A stretch of DNA of 37,530 nucleotides from a virus, in the IMG/VR virus record IMGVR_UViG_3300044631_001340, positions 1-37,530 of that record; one strand, written 5' to 3'. A model generated the notes under the pieces. That model saw only the letters and a list, made by a program, of their open reading frames with translations, searched no databases and was not told the origin of the DNA. Below, in pieces: positions 14,130 to 21,542 of this stretch (positions are counted from its first letter, which is position 1; each line of letters begins with the position of its first letter). The position numbers were made by a program, and so were the translations under genes.

Positions 14130-14166
14130 CGACTCACGTCCCATTTACGTCCCAGTCGGCTTTTTT
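14130..14166 (+). terminator. Possible weak terminator after the integrase
   Basis: CGACT (14130-14134) can pair with AGTCG (14154-14158), followed by GC and a run of six T at 14161-14166. The stem is only five base pairs with a 19-base loop that contains an integrase arm-type repeat, so termination would be weak. Confidence 0.35.
14134..14154. repeat. Left 21-bp direct repeat flanking attP (arm-type site)
   Basis: This 21-bp sequence, identical to 14331-14351, carries ACGTCCCA twice, 11 bases apart. Its position either side of the tRNA core suggests integrase arm-binding sites. Confidence 0.75.
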
Positions 14167-14202
14167 GGAGCTTGCCGAACTCGCGTAAGTCGTTGATTTA
14201 GT

Positions 14203-14247
14203 TGGTAGCGGGGGCAGGATTTGAACCTGCGACCTTCGGGTTATGAG
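14203..14247 (-). other. attP core: 3' part of a tRNA-Met(CAU) gene
   Basis: Read on the minus strand this is the 3' part of a tRNA from the anticodon loop CTCATAA through CCCGA, the variable region AGGTC, a perfect T-arm (GCAGG-TTCAAAT-CCTGC), acceptor strand CCCCGCT, discriminator A and CCA. The sequence before the loop does not pair as a tRNA, so the gene is truncated at the anticodon. Such fragments are the identity segment of attP; integration would restore the host tRNA. The anticodon stem resembles that of initiator tRNA-Met, though the last acceptor base differs from the usual A. Confidence 0.87.
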
Positions 14248-14330
14248 GATGACACAGAACTGTGCGAAAACCGCAAGTTGCTGATTTTCCTTGGACTACG
14301 ATGGACCCCGTTACCCGCTTTTCCCCTGAT

Positions 14331-14351
14331 TCACGTCCCATTTACGTCCCA
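14331..14351. repeat. Right 21-bp direct repeat flanking attP (arm-type site)
   Basis: Exact copy of 14134-14154, on the other side of the attP core. It overlaps the stop codon and last codons of the metallophosphoesterase gene. Confidence 0.75.
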
Positions 14352-15349
14352 ACCTTCCTGCCGCGGAACCACGCCGCGCCATCGTGCACCACGACGAGCT
14401 CCGGTTGCAGCAGCTTGCCGCCGTGGAAGGTTAGCACGGCGAAGCCTGACGCCCAGTTGAGCGGCCCGGCCTCCGTATAGCCGAACTGAGGGCCGTTCGG
14501 CTCGGCGAGGGTGCCAGTATCCACCCCGTAGCGCCGGCCCCTGTAATCGCCCCAGGGTGTCACCTGGAGCTTGTGCAGGTGCCCGTGCACATAGTGGACG
14601 CCAGATCGCAGCGTGCTGTTGTACGCGGAGTGCACGCCGCCGCTCACCGGCCGGTGCCGGATCGTCGTCCAGGCATCGCTGCTCTGGTTGACGTGCAACG
14701 CCCAGCCGGCTCGCCACCGCGGCAGGTAGTCGATCAAAGTGGATCCGGTCATTTCCTCGAGGTCCGGCGCGTGCGCGCTGAGGTAGTTCTCGAATCTGGC
14801 GTCGTGGTTGCCGATCGTTCGGATGAGCTGCGCCATGCCGGCCGCCCGCTCGAGCTCGGCGCACCGATCCTGCACCGCGGCGATCTCGTCCTTCAGCTCG
14901 GGCAGCTTTTCCCACATGATCCGCGCGTGCCGGCTCACTCGTGCCCCGTCGAGCACGTCGCCGTTCAGCACGACCGCTTCCGGCTTGAGCTGCTTGGCGA
15001 GCTTGCACAGCGCCTGGTGCGCGACCGTGACGACGCCCGGCCAGTAGTGGCAATCGCTCGCGACCAGCACCACGCCGTCGGTGATTTCGAGCGTCATGTC
15101 CCGCTCGTACTTGCGCGCCCGATCGCGTGCGGTCTGCGTCAGTCGCCTGGCGGTCGCGTTGGTGTCACCCTCCGCGGTCGGGTTTTGCCCAACGTCAGAT
15201 TCCAGCGAGATCCCGAGTTTCATCTCGATTCGGCGCCGGCGGTCGTAGACGTTGCGCTGACTCAGCTGCAGATGCTTTGCCACCTTGATCGGCGACCGGA
15301 GCCGCCGCCACGTTTCGATGAATTCATCGTTGTCGATCATTTTCGGCAT
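14342..15349 (-). CDS. Metallophosphoesterase with N-terminal HTH
   Basis: A 335-residue protein. Residues about 18-42 resemble a helix-turn-helix (IKVAKHLQLSQRNVYDRRRR). The calcineurin-like phosphoesterase domain follows with metal-binding motifs SDCH (98-101, in place of the common GDxH), NGDVLDG (129-135), GNHD (179-183 region) and HGHLH (255-259). It is the last gene before attP, so it becomes a prophage-end gene in the lysogen. Its nucleic-acid or nucleotide substrate is unknown. The start at 15349 has a weak site; MIDNDEF at 15340 is an alternative. Confidence 0.82.
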   Translation of the reverse strand: MPKMIDNDEFIETWRRLRSPIKVAKHLQLSQRNVYDRRRRIEMKLGISLESDVGQNPTAEGDTNATARRLTQTARDRARKYERDMTLEITDGVVLVASDCHYWPGVVTVAHQALCKLAKQLKPEAVVLNGDVLDGARVSRHARIMWEKLPELKDEIAAVQDRCAELERAAGMAQLIRTIGNHDARFENYLSAHAPDLEEMTGSTLIDYLPRWRAGWALHVNQSSDAWTTIRHRPVSGGVHSAYNSTLRSGVHYVHGHLHKLQVTPWGDYRGRRYGVDTGTLAEPNGPQFGYTEAGPLNWASGFAVLTFHGGKLLQPELVVVHDGAAWFRGRKVGT

Positions 15350-15352
15350 GGG

Positions 15353-15571
15353 TCATGTCTCGCGGGTGATCTTCACGCCGAGCGCGGTTCTGCGCCGGCG
15401 TGTTTCGACGTCGTCTCGCATCGCACGCCACTCGAGGTGACCGTCAACGAGCCGGATTTCTTCCTTATGGACAAGTGCGCAGTCGCAGCACTCCGTGTGG
15501 GTGTACCCGCGGATGCGGTACCACTTGCCGTCCTCGATCTGCACGACGCTCATCTTTCGCTTTCGACTCAC
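15353..15571 (-). CDS. Small conserved phage protein with CCDC motif
   Basis: A 72-residue protein: WYRIRGYTHTECCDCALVHK, then EEIRLVDGHLEWRAMRDD. The histidine and cysteine cluster (H25, C28, C29, C31) may bind a metal. It resembles a small conserved phage protein of unknown function found in several lysis or late regions. The start is GTG at 15571, overlapping the lysozyme stop; ATG at 15553 is possible. The basic C-terminus is RRRRTALGVK. Confidence 0.65.
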   Translation of the reverse strand: MSRKRKMSVVQIEDGKWYRIRGYTHTECCDCALVHKEEIRLVDGHLEWRAMRDDVETRRRRTALGVKITRET

Positions 15572-16008
15572 AGCAGTGTTGCCTCCGCTTTTCTCCTGCG
15601 CACGAGGCCGGGCAGCACCCGCCCGCCGCCGCGCGTCCAGCGCATGAGCTGCTCACGCGCGCCATCCCAGTCGCCCTGGTTGATCCGCCGGCGCAGCGTG
15701 CTCGTCTGCAGCCGGCCTGCGCCGAGGTTGTAAGTGAAGTCCACGATCGCGTTCAGGGCCGCCGGATGCGCCACCAGCGGCGGGCAGAGACGCAGCACGG
15801 CCGGCAGGAACTCCCCCTGCAGCTGCGCCGCCAATAGAGCCTCTGCGTCGGCCTTGGTGATGGGGGCGTCGTCGAGCGTCACCCGCCGGCCGTCGGGGTA
15901 CCGCGTGCTGCCGTACCCGATCGTCGGGACGCCGGCCGGGCAGATGTATGGGCGCGAGCGAAACCCCTCGAACTCTTTGCAGAGCCGAGTGGCGATCGCC
16001 AAGTCCAT
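15568..16008 (-). CDS. Endolysin, GH24 lysozyme
   Basis: A 146-residue T4-type phage lysozyme that cuts the glycan backbone of peptidoglycan. The triad spacing E-8aa-(D/C)-5aa-T is present as E14, C23 and T29 (FEGFRSRPYICPAGVPTIGY), the cysteine variant being known in this family. NAIVDFTYNLGAG and MRWTRGGGRVLPGLVRRRKA are typical later motifs. No signal sequence is evident, so release depends on the holin. The ATG at 16008 shares one base with the holin stop (TGATG). Confidence 0.92.
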   Translation of the reverse strand: MDLAIATRLCKEFEGFRSRPYICPAGVPTIGYGSTRYPDGRRVTLDDAPITKADAEALLAAQLQGEFLPAVLRLCPPLVAHPAALNAIVDFTYNLGAGRLQTSTLRRRINQGDWDGAREQLMRWTRGGGRVLPGLVRRRKAEATLL

Positions 16009-16502
16009 CAAAGACCCCTGCGTGCCAGCGTGCGATCGAGGAACCAGTAGTTGAGCGTGCCGGCGACGAGCGCCGCGAAGTCGGTCGACATCATCGTCAC
16101 GAAGACCGTCTTCGCATCTGCACCGGACGCCCATGCGTTCCACGCGTACCAGAGGTGCACGAACGACCAGATCCCGAGTACCCAGTAGGTGACGACCGGG
16201 CGCACGCTTGCGGACAGGCTGGCGACCCATCCGCCCGCGGCCTTGGTCATCTCGGTCTGCTGCTCGATCGCCGACTTGAACGCATCGATCACGCCGACAT
16301 CGAGGTCGGCCTGGTGCTGCGCGCCGATCTCCGAGAGTTTCTGCTGGCCTCGCTGTTCCTCGAGCTTGCACTGCCGGTCGAACATCGCGAGTTCGTGCTG
16401 CCGTTCGTTCTTTCGATCGAACGCCTTCAGGAACTCGGGCACGAGGCGGAACACGCCGCCCAGCACACTGCCGACGACGCCGCCGCCCAGGATGTCGATC
16501 AT
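16008..16502 (-). CDS. Putative holin, GTA-type 3TM family
   Basis: A 164-residue protein with a glycine-rich hydrophobic N-terminus (residues 3-20), a charged Gln-rich helical middle and two C-terminal spans (about 102-124, VVTYWVLGIWSFVHLWYAW; and 138-154, FAALVAGTLNYWF). This layout matches the 3TM holins found next to endolysins in proteobacterial phages and gene-transfer agents. It sits directly before the lysozyme and overlaps it by one base. It would form the membrane lesion that releases lysozyme. Confidence 0.78.
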   Translation of the reverse strand: MIDILGGGVVGSVLGGVFRLVPEFLKAFDRKNERQHELAMFDRQCKLEEQRGQQKLSEIGAQHQADLDVGVIDAFKSAIEQQTEMTKAAGGWVASLSASVRPVVTYWVLGIWSFVHLWYAWNAWASGADAKTVFVTMMSTDFAALVAGTLNYWFLDRTLARRGL

Positions 16503-16678
16503 TTAATCAGCTCCTTGCCGCTCGCCCACATAATCGCGGCGACGACAACGACGCCGACCGCCCAGAAGATCTTGTGCGCGACCGACTTGCCGATTTCCTG
16601 GTAGACCTTCTGCAGCGCTTTCTCGGCAGCCCGCTCGGCAATGTGCTCGATCTCTGCTTCGGTGAGCTTGTCGGTCAC
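16499..16678 (-). CDS. Small membrane protein of the lysis cassette
   Basis: A 59-residue protein starting with GTG at 16678 (VTDKLTEAEIEHIAERAAEK). The N-terminal two thirds are a charged helix; residues 38-53 form one membrane span (IFWAVGVVVVAAIMWAS), with a short basic tail. It overlaps the holin start as ATGA. It may be an antiholin or second holin, judged by place and shape only. No separate Rz/spanin gene was recognised in the cassette. Confidence 0.7.
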   Translation of the reverse strand: MTDKLTEAEIEHIAERAAEKALQKVYQEIGKSVAHKIFWAVGVVVVAAIMWASGKELIK

Positions 16679-17106
16679 GGCCGTTCCTCCTCGGCCACCG
16701 GCGCCGTGAGGATCTCGTCCGCGCGCGCCTGCGTGAGTAGGCCTTTGGAGACCAGCAAAGCAACCCCGGCCTGCGTGCGCTGATCAGAAAGATCGATTTG
16801 GATCACCATGTTGAACTTTGCAAGCCACGCCTCTACCGCAACGTCGGTTTTTGCCGCCGCGATGATGCCGACATACTCAGCGTCGGTAAGCCGCGACGAA
16901 AACGCGATCCGAGTGATGACCGGCGGGCGCGAATCGACGACCGGAGGCGGCGGCGAGAACGCGCCGTCCTTGAATGTCCAGCCCGGCCCCGGCTGCGGCT
17001 CGATGCCGTCGAGGTCAACCCACGTCCCGTCGGTCGAGAGCGGTGCGTCTGCGAGCGCGATGCAGTCCACGATCTCGCCTTTCACGATTGCGAATTTCTT
17101 TGACAT
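16675..17106 (-). CDS. Tail-fibre-associated protein
   Basis: A 143-residue protein (MSKKFAIVKGEIVDCIALAD...) with GPGWTFKDGAFSPPPPVVDS at about residues 40-60, a pattern common at the start of phage tail-fibre assembly proteins. A helical C-terminal half follows (DAEYVGIIAAAKTDVAVEAW). It lies directly after the glycine-rich adhesin gene, where fibre chaperones usually sit. GAGGT is six bases before the ATG at 17106; an upstream in-frame TTG at 17118 is less likely. Confidence 0.7.
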   Translation of the reverse strand: MSKKFAIVKGEIVDCIALADAPLSTDGTWVDLDGIEPQPGPGWTFKDGAFSPPPPVVDSRPPVITRIAFSSRLTDAEYVGIIAAAKTDVAVEAWLAKFNMVIQIDLSDQRTQAGVALLVSKGLLTQARADEILTAPVAEEERP

Positions 17107-17114
17107 GTCAGACC

Positions 17115-18077
17115 TCAAAAGTAAAAGCGCAGGACCGCGAAGCCGTTGCCGCCGGCGCCGGGATTGCTTCCGGTTGCACCGCCGCCGCCGCCGCCGCCGT
17201 TGCCACCAGCGCCGCCGTTGCTACCACTTCCGGCAGCGCCAGCGGCGAGCAAGCCACCGCCACCGCCACCGCTGCTGGTGCCGCTACCGCCGCCGGAAAA
17301 GCCTGTAAACCCCCAAATCGATACGGAGGCCAGAGACCCGCCAACGTTTGGGGTTGTGCCGCTACCGCCGCCGCCGCCTAAAGATCCTGCCGCTGCGGCG
17401 CCGTTACCGGATGCGCCACCGCCGCCGCCATACCCCGGCGTAGTAGTTGTGCCTGTTGATCCGGCGCCGCCAGATCCGCCGCCGCCACCGCCGAATGATC
17501 CGTGACTGCCGCTCGATCCGTTGTTGCCCGCTCCGCCAGCGCCAGCGCCCGCAACGCCGCCGGTGCTGCCGCCGATCCGGCCTTCCTGCGGATACGCCGA
17601 CCACAGCACGCGCCCGATCGGCGGAGCGCCGCCCATGCCGCCAGAGCCATTGTTGGCAGAGGCGCCGCCACCGCCGCCACCGCCTGCGCGGCCGGTCTGG
17701 GCTTGGAAATTGGTTCCGCCGCCACCACCGCCACCACCGCCGACTTCGGCATAGCGTGTGCCGCCAGATGTAATAGAAGTTGGCGAGCCGTTGGCGCCGG
17801 GGTCACCGGCCGCGCCGCCCGCACCGATCACAACTTGCAGCGGCTGGCCTGTAACCGGAATTTCGATGACCGCAGCGCCGCCGAAGCCGCCGCCGCCGCC
17901 GTAAGCTCCACCGCCCGAGCCACCGCCGCCGCCACCGCCCACGAGCAGCGCCTCGATGCGCTTGACGCCGGCCGGCACGGGTACGGTGCGCGACGTGGAG
18001 ATGACGCCGGACTGGACGAAGCGCGAGACGGAATCGCTCACGGTGCCGGGGATTCCGGCGAAGGTACCGGGGTTCAT
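17115..18077 (-). CDS. Glycine-rich adhesin-like tail protein
   Basis: A 320-residue protein. After a short beta segment (RTVPVPAGVKRIEALLVGGG) come many glycine runs, up to nine in a row, separated by short polar loops, and a C-terminal GNGFAVLRFYF. This is the glycine-rich domain found in phage receptor-binding proteins, where glycine-rich strands can pack as polyglycine-II helices with exposed loops that contact the receptor (as in T-even-type gp38 adhesins). Fold is inference. The start overlaps the upstream stop as ATGA. The DNA consists of long CCG/GCC triplet runs, which are prone to slippage. Confidence 0.72.
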   Translation of the reverse strand: MNPGTFAGIPGTVSDSVSRFVQSGVISTSRTVPVPAGVKRIEALLVGGGGGGGSGGGAYGGGGGFGGAAVIEIPVTGQPLQVVIGAGGAAGDPGANGSPTSITSGGTRYAEVGGGGGGGGGTNFQAQTGRAGGGGGGGASANNGSGGMGGAPPIGRVLWSAYPQEGRIGGSTGGVAGAGAGGAGNNGSSGSHGSFGGGGGGSGGAGSTGTTTTPGYGGGGGASGNGAAAAGSLGGGGGSGTTPNVGGSLASVSIWGFTGFSGGGSGTSSGGGGGGLLAAGAAGSGSNGGAGGNGGGGGGGATGSNPGAGGNGFAVLRFYF

Positions 18078-18460
18078 CAGAAGTCCCCTGCGCGGGTCAC
18101 GAGCACGTTGAAGGTTTCGCTGTTGTTGGTCGACGCGCGGAGCGACCAGCCGTTCGGCAGCACGATCGCCTGGTTGAGCAGCGTCGTGCTCCACGCCTCA
18201 ACCGTCGTCGACGGCGTGACTGCGGTCACGAGGTTTTCGGCGAGCAGACGCGCGTTGGTCCCGTCGTGGACGAAAAGCCGCACGACGCCGGCAGTCGTGG
18301 TGCCGGTGGCCTGAATCTTGATGTCGTCGATCCGCGAGCCCGAGCTGCCCGCCGTGAAGATCGTGGCAAGCGTGCCGGTTCCGTCGCGGTTCGTGTTGGC
18401 GACGGAGACCTGACCGACCGCAGCGCGGGGCGTGGATGCGTACTGTGCTTGAACTGCCAT
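18077..18460 (-). CDS. Small beta-rich virion-associated protein
   Basis: A 127-residue protein (MAVQAQYASTPRAAVGQVSV...) rich in Thr, Ser and Val with alternating beta segments (RIDDIKIQATGTTTAGVVRL, FNVLVTRAGDF). It lies between the tail fibre and the glycine-rich adhesin and is probably structural. GAGGAG lies six bases before the ATG at 18460. The stop overlaps the adhesin start. Confidence 0.65.
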   Translation of the reverse strand: MAVQAQYASTPRAAVGQVSVANTNRDGTGTLATIFTAGSSGSRIDDIKIQATGTTTAGVVRLFVHDGTNARLLAENLVTAVTPSTTVEAWSTTLLNQAIVLPNGWSLRASTNNSETFNVLVTRAGDF

Positions 18461-18470
18461 GATGAACTCC

Positions 18471-19580
18471 TCAAACAATTCCGAATGCTTGGACGATGAA
18501 ATCTGGCGCGCCGCCGCTCGATTGCGTCAGCTCAGCCCAGCCGTAGGTCGCGTCGACGTATTGCAGCTGCGTGGCGCTTTGCGACAGCGTCATGTTCGCT
18601 GCAATGCCCTTGATGTTTCGGCCGTTGCGGTCGATCACGTTGTCGGTGCGGCCGTTCGCCGACGTGATCCAGACGACATCACCCACAGCAGGTGATGCAG
18701 GCAGCGTGACGGTCGTGGACGCGGCGTTCGTGAGGGCGTAGTTGAAGCCGCTCGAGGCCAGCTGCGACGTGCCCGTGACGACCAGCATGGTCGGCAGTCC
18801 CGTCGAACTTGCCGCGGCGAGAGTGATGCTGCCGGGACCGTTACTGATCGACACGCCCGCCCCGGCGGTCAGCGTCGAGAGCGCGTAGCCGCTGCCGTTG
18901 CCGATCAGCACCTGGCCGTTCGCTGGCACGGAGTTGAGCCCGGTGCCGCCGTTCGCCGGCGCGACTGTCCCGGTGACGTTCGCGGCGTTGCCGTTGATGT
19001 TGCCGGTGATCTTGCTGCCGTTCAGCGTCACCAACCAGGCGGGGTCGCTGTACGAGCCCGTGGTGTAGACGCCGTTCGTGACGGTGCCGGCGTTGCCCGT
19101 GACGTCGCCCGTGACGTTGCCGACGACGCCGGCCGTTGCCGTCAGCACGCCGGTGACGCCTAGGGTGCCCCCAACGGTCGCGTTCCCGCTCAGCGTCGCA
19201 GTGCCCACCACGCCGATCGTCCCGCCGATCGAGACGTTGCCGTCAGCGGTGAACGTCCGCGCCGAGGGGATGAACACCCCGGCCGTCGTGAATCGCATGA
19301 TGTTTGTCGCCAGCACCGCGGCCCACATTTCGCCGCTGCCGGCACGGTAGAAGCCGCTCGAGGTTTCGTTCAGCCAGGCAACGCCCGGCGCGCCCGCGTT
19401 GCCATCGGCAAGCCGGAACGGCGCGGTCATGCCGCCCTGGCCGCTGCGCGACAGCGAATCGCTCAGCGCATCGGCGACGTCCTCCATCGTGTCATTGGCC
19501 CAGTCGGCCTCGATGATGGTGCCGGCCGACACCGGGTTCCCGGTCGGCAGCGTGTAGGTACCTGCTCCGTTTCTTGGCAT
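18471..19580 (-). CDS. Tail fibre protein
   Basis: A 369-residue fibrous protein. The N-terminus (GTYTLPTGNPVSAGTIIEAD, then WANDTMEDVADALSDSLSRS) is a common tail-attachment segment. The middle contains repeated Gly/Asn/Thr/Val motifs (SIGGTIGVVGTATLSGNATV, GNVTGDVTGNAGTVT, NGGTGLNSVPANGQVLIGNG) typical of beta-helical fibre shafts. The C-terminus (NVIDRNGRNIKGIAANMTLS, then YVDATYGWAEL) is a frequent fibre end. Good ribosome-binding site (GGAGAG) before the ATG at 19580. It most likely binds the host surface together with the glycine-rich protein. Confidence 0.85.
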   Translation of the reverse strand: MPRNGAGTYTLPTGNPVSAGTIIEADWANDTMEDVADALSDSLSRSGQGGMTAPFRLADGNAGAPGVAWLNETSSGFYRAGSGEMWAAVLATNIMRFTTAGVFIPSARTFTADGNVSIGGTIGVVGTATLSGNATVGGTLGVTGVLTATAGVVGNVTGDVTGNAGTVTNGVYTTGSYSDPAWLVTLNGSKITGNINGNAANVTGTVAPANGGTGLNSVPANGQVLIGNGSGYALSTLTAGAGVSISNGPGSITLAAASSTGLPTMLVVTGTSQLASSGFNYALTNAASTTVTLPASPAVGDVVWITSANGRTDNVIDRNGRNIKGIAANMTLSQSATQLQYVDATYGWAELTQSSGGAPDFIVQAFGIV

Positions 19581-19589
19581 CTCTCTCTC

Positions 19590-21542
19590 CTACTGCGACG
19601 CGGCCGCAGACGACCCGCGCAGAATCCTCAACAACGCATCCTGTTCCGCCGTCAGCGGCTGCCCCGAGCGCTCGAGCTGCTCGAGGATTCGACGCAGCTC
19701 CTGCGGGTTCTGCAGCGCATTGGCGAGCGCCTGATCTCGCTGCGTGTTCGCAAACGCGCGCAGCGCGTCGATGCCGCCACGCGCGACGATCGAGCCCGGC
19801 GTGCCGGCGACGCCGCCGATCACGTCGGCTGCCTGCCCGGCTGCCGCTGCGGCAATCGTGTCGCTTGCAGTGTTGCTGCCGCCACCTGCCGTCGCGGTTC
19901 TCGCAACACGCTGGGTGATGTTTTGCCGGCGCAAGGCCTCGAGGACGGTGTTCAGCCGCTTTTGCGCAGCATTCGAGAGCTGCACGTTGCCGGCGCGATC
20001 GGCGCCGCGATTGATCGCACGGCCGAGCCCAGCCTCGGTGATCTTCGGAACATCGCCCGCCGCGTCCGCAGACACGCCGAGCACGCGGCCGGTGTTGCGG
20101 TCGTAGACCGAGTCGCGAACACGCCCCGCGGCCTTGCTCTGATCGACCAGGCGAGATCCGCTCGCGTAGTCGTCGACAACCTGCTGCCACTTGCCGTCCG
20201 TCGCCCTGTTCAGGATGTAGTCGAGCTGGTCCATCACCTGCAGCCGCATCGGCGAGCTGCGCGGCGCGGCCGTGAACGCGTTCGGGTTCATCGGGCTGAA
20301 CTTCGCGCTGAGGTTGGCGCGGATCTGCTGCAAGTGCGCCGGCGTGTAGGCCGAGCCCGACGCCGACACCCGGTCGATGTCGTTGGCGATCGCTTGCATC
20401 ATCGACCGCACCTGCGGGTTCGACGCCTCTGGAAGCCGCATGGCTTCGTCGAGGTCGCCGCGGAACGCCGCGATGTCCGACCCGAACTTGCTCATGTTGC
20501 TCGCCTCATCGGCGCGCGCGAAGTTGCGGTCCCAGCGATTCGATCGAGCGGTCTTCCGCGGCCCGAGCATGTCCGCCTCGCGGGTCGCGCGGCCGAACTC
20601 GCCGGCCACCGCCCTCGCCTGGTTCTGGTCGAAGTCGTACCAGTTGCCGGCGTTGAGCGTGCGACTGCCGCGCTCCAGGCGCGCGAGGTCGGCGCTGTCG
20701 AGGCGGGCGGCGGTCGTGAGCGGGATACGCCCCTGCGGCCCGAGCCCACGCAGCTGCGCAAGGGTGCGCGAGAGCACGTCCTGCCGGGTCGCCTGGTCGG
20801 CGCCCTCGCCCGCCATCTCACGCACGACTTGCTCCGCAGCGCGCTCCCCGCCGCCGCCGGCCGTCCCCATGCGTCGAACCTGGTTCACGCCGAAGCCGGC
20901 CGCCGGGAGCGCTGCGCCGAACGCGGCCCCCTCGAGGGCGTTATTGAAAGCGCTCTCGCCCTCGACAGTCGGCCGCAGGGCGCCGTACAGGCCGCCAGAG
21001 AGCGCCGCATCGCCGACTAGGCCTGCCGTCCCCAGCTTCGCCGTCGTCGTCGCAGCGGGCGCCATAGCGCGTCCTGCGCGCAGTGCCTGATAGGCACGCG
21101 GGAGAGCAGTACCAGCGCGCATCGCGGTATTGGCGAACGCGCCGGCGGGGACCGCCAGCGTCGGCACGACGTTGCCCGCTACCTGCAGGGCGCCGCCGCC
21201 CGTGGTGTTCTCGGCGAGCGTTTCGGCCACGGCGCGCTCGTCGGCGGCACGGCGCTTGAGCTCTGCGCCCCGCTTGTCGTTGCCGAACAGGTCGTTCCAG
21301 CGCTGCTGGGCGCCCGTGACGAGCTCGGCGGTGCCGGCCCCGTAATTCTCGAGTGCCCGGCGCAGCCAGGACGATTCCTTCGCCCGGCCGCCCGCCATGC
21401 TGCGCATCGTGTTGCGGCGCCACTCGTCGGTCAGCTTCGGCGCGTCGTGCTGCTGCAGCATCCTGCGCAGCTCGTCCTGGGTGATGCCGTCAGGCACCCC
21501 CTCGACGATGGTGCCGTCAGGCATGACGACGTCAACGGGCAT
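19590..21542 (-). CDS. Internal virion/ejection protein
   Basis: A 650-residue, largely helical protein. The N-terminus (VVMPDGTIVEGVPDGITQDE, LRRMLQQHD) resembles a short module found in phage internal virion proteins. Hydrophobic Ala/Gly-rich stretches at about 120-150 and 170-215 are followed by a long charged helical region. Its place after other internal-virion genes and before the fibres suggests an ejection protein that helps DNA cross the cell envelope. No lytic transglycosylase motif was recognised. The ATG at 21542 overlaps the upstream gene by 11 bases. Confidence 0.65.
   Translation of the reverse strand: MPVDVVMPDGTIVEGVPDGITQDELRRMLQQHDAPKLTDEWRRNTMRSMAGGRAKESSWLRRALENYGAGTAELVTGAQQRWNDLFGNDKRGAELKRRAADERAVAETLAENTTGGGALQVAGNVVPTLAVPAGAFANTAMRAGTALPRAYQALRAGRAMAPAATTTAKLGTAGLVGDAALSGGLYGALRPTVEGESAFNNALEGAAFGAALPAAGFGVNQVRRMGTAGGGGERAAEQVVREMAGEGADQATRQDVLSRTLAQLRGLGPQGRIPLTTAARLDSADLARLERGSRTLNAGNWYDFDQNQARAVAGEFGRATREADMLGPRKTARSNRWDRNFARADEASNMSKFGSDIAAFRGDLDEAMRLPEASNPQVRSMMQAIANDIDRVSASGSAYTPAHLQQIRANLSAKFSPMNPNAFTAAPRSSPMRLQVMDQLDYILNRATDGKWQQVVDDYASGSRLVDQSKAAGRVRDSVYDRNTGRVLGVSADAAGDVPKITEAGLGRAINRGADRAGNVQLSNAAQKRLNTVLEALRRQNITQRVARTATAGGGSNTASDTIAAAAAGQAADVIGGVAGTPGSIVARGGIDALRAFANTQRDQALANALQNPQELRRILEQLERSGQPLTAEQDALLRILRGSSAAASQ

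Noticed and set aside
14203-14247. A functional phage tRNA-Met gene
   Set aside because: The 5' half (acceptor, D-arm and anticodon 5' strand) is missing, so it is an attP identity segment.
17115-19580. A BPP-1-like diversity-generating retroelement acting on the fibre genes
   Set aside because: No reverse transcriptase gene and no pair of variable/template repeats was found.
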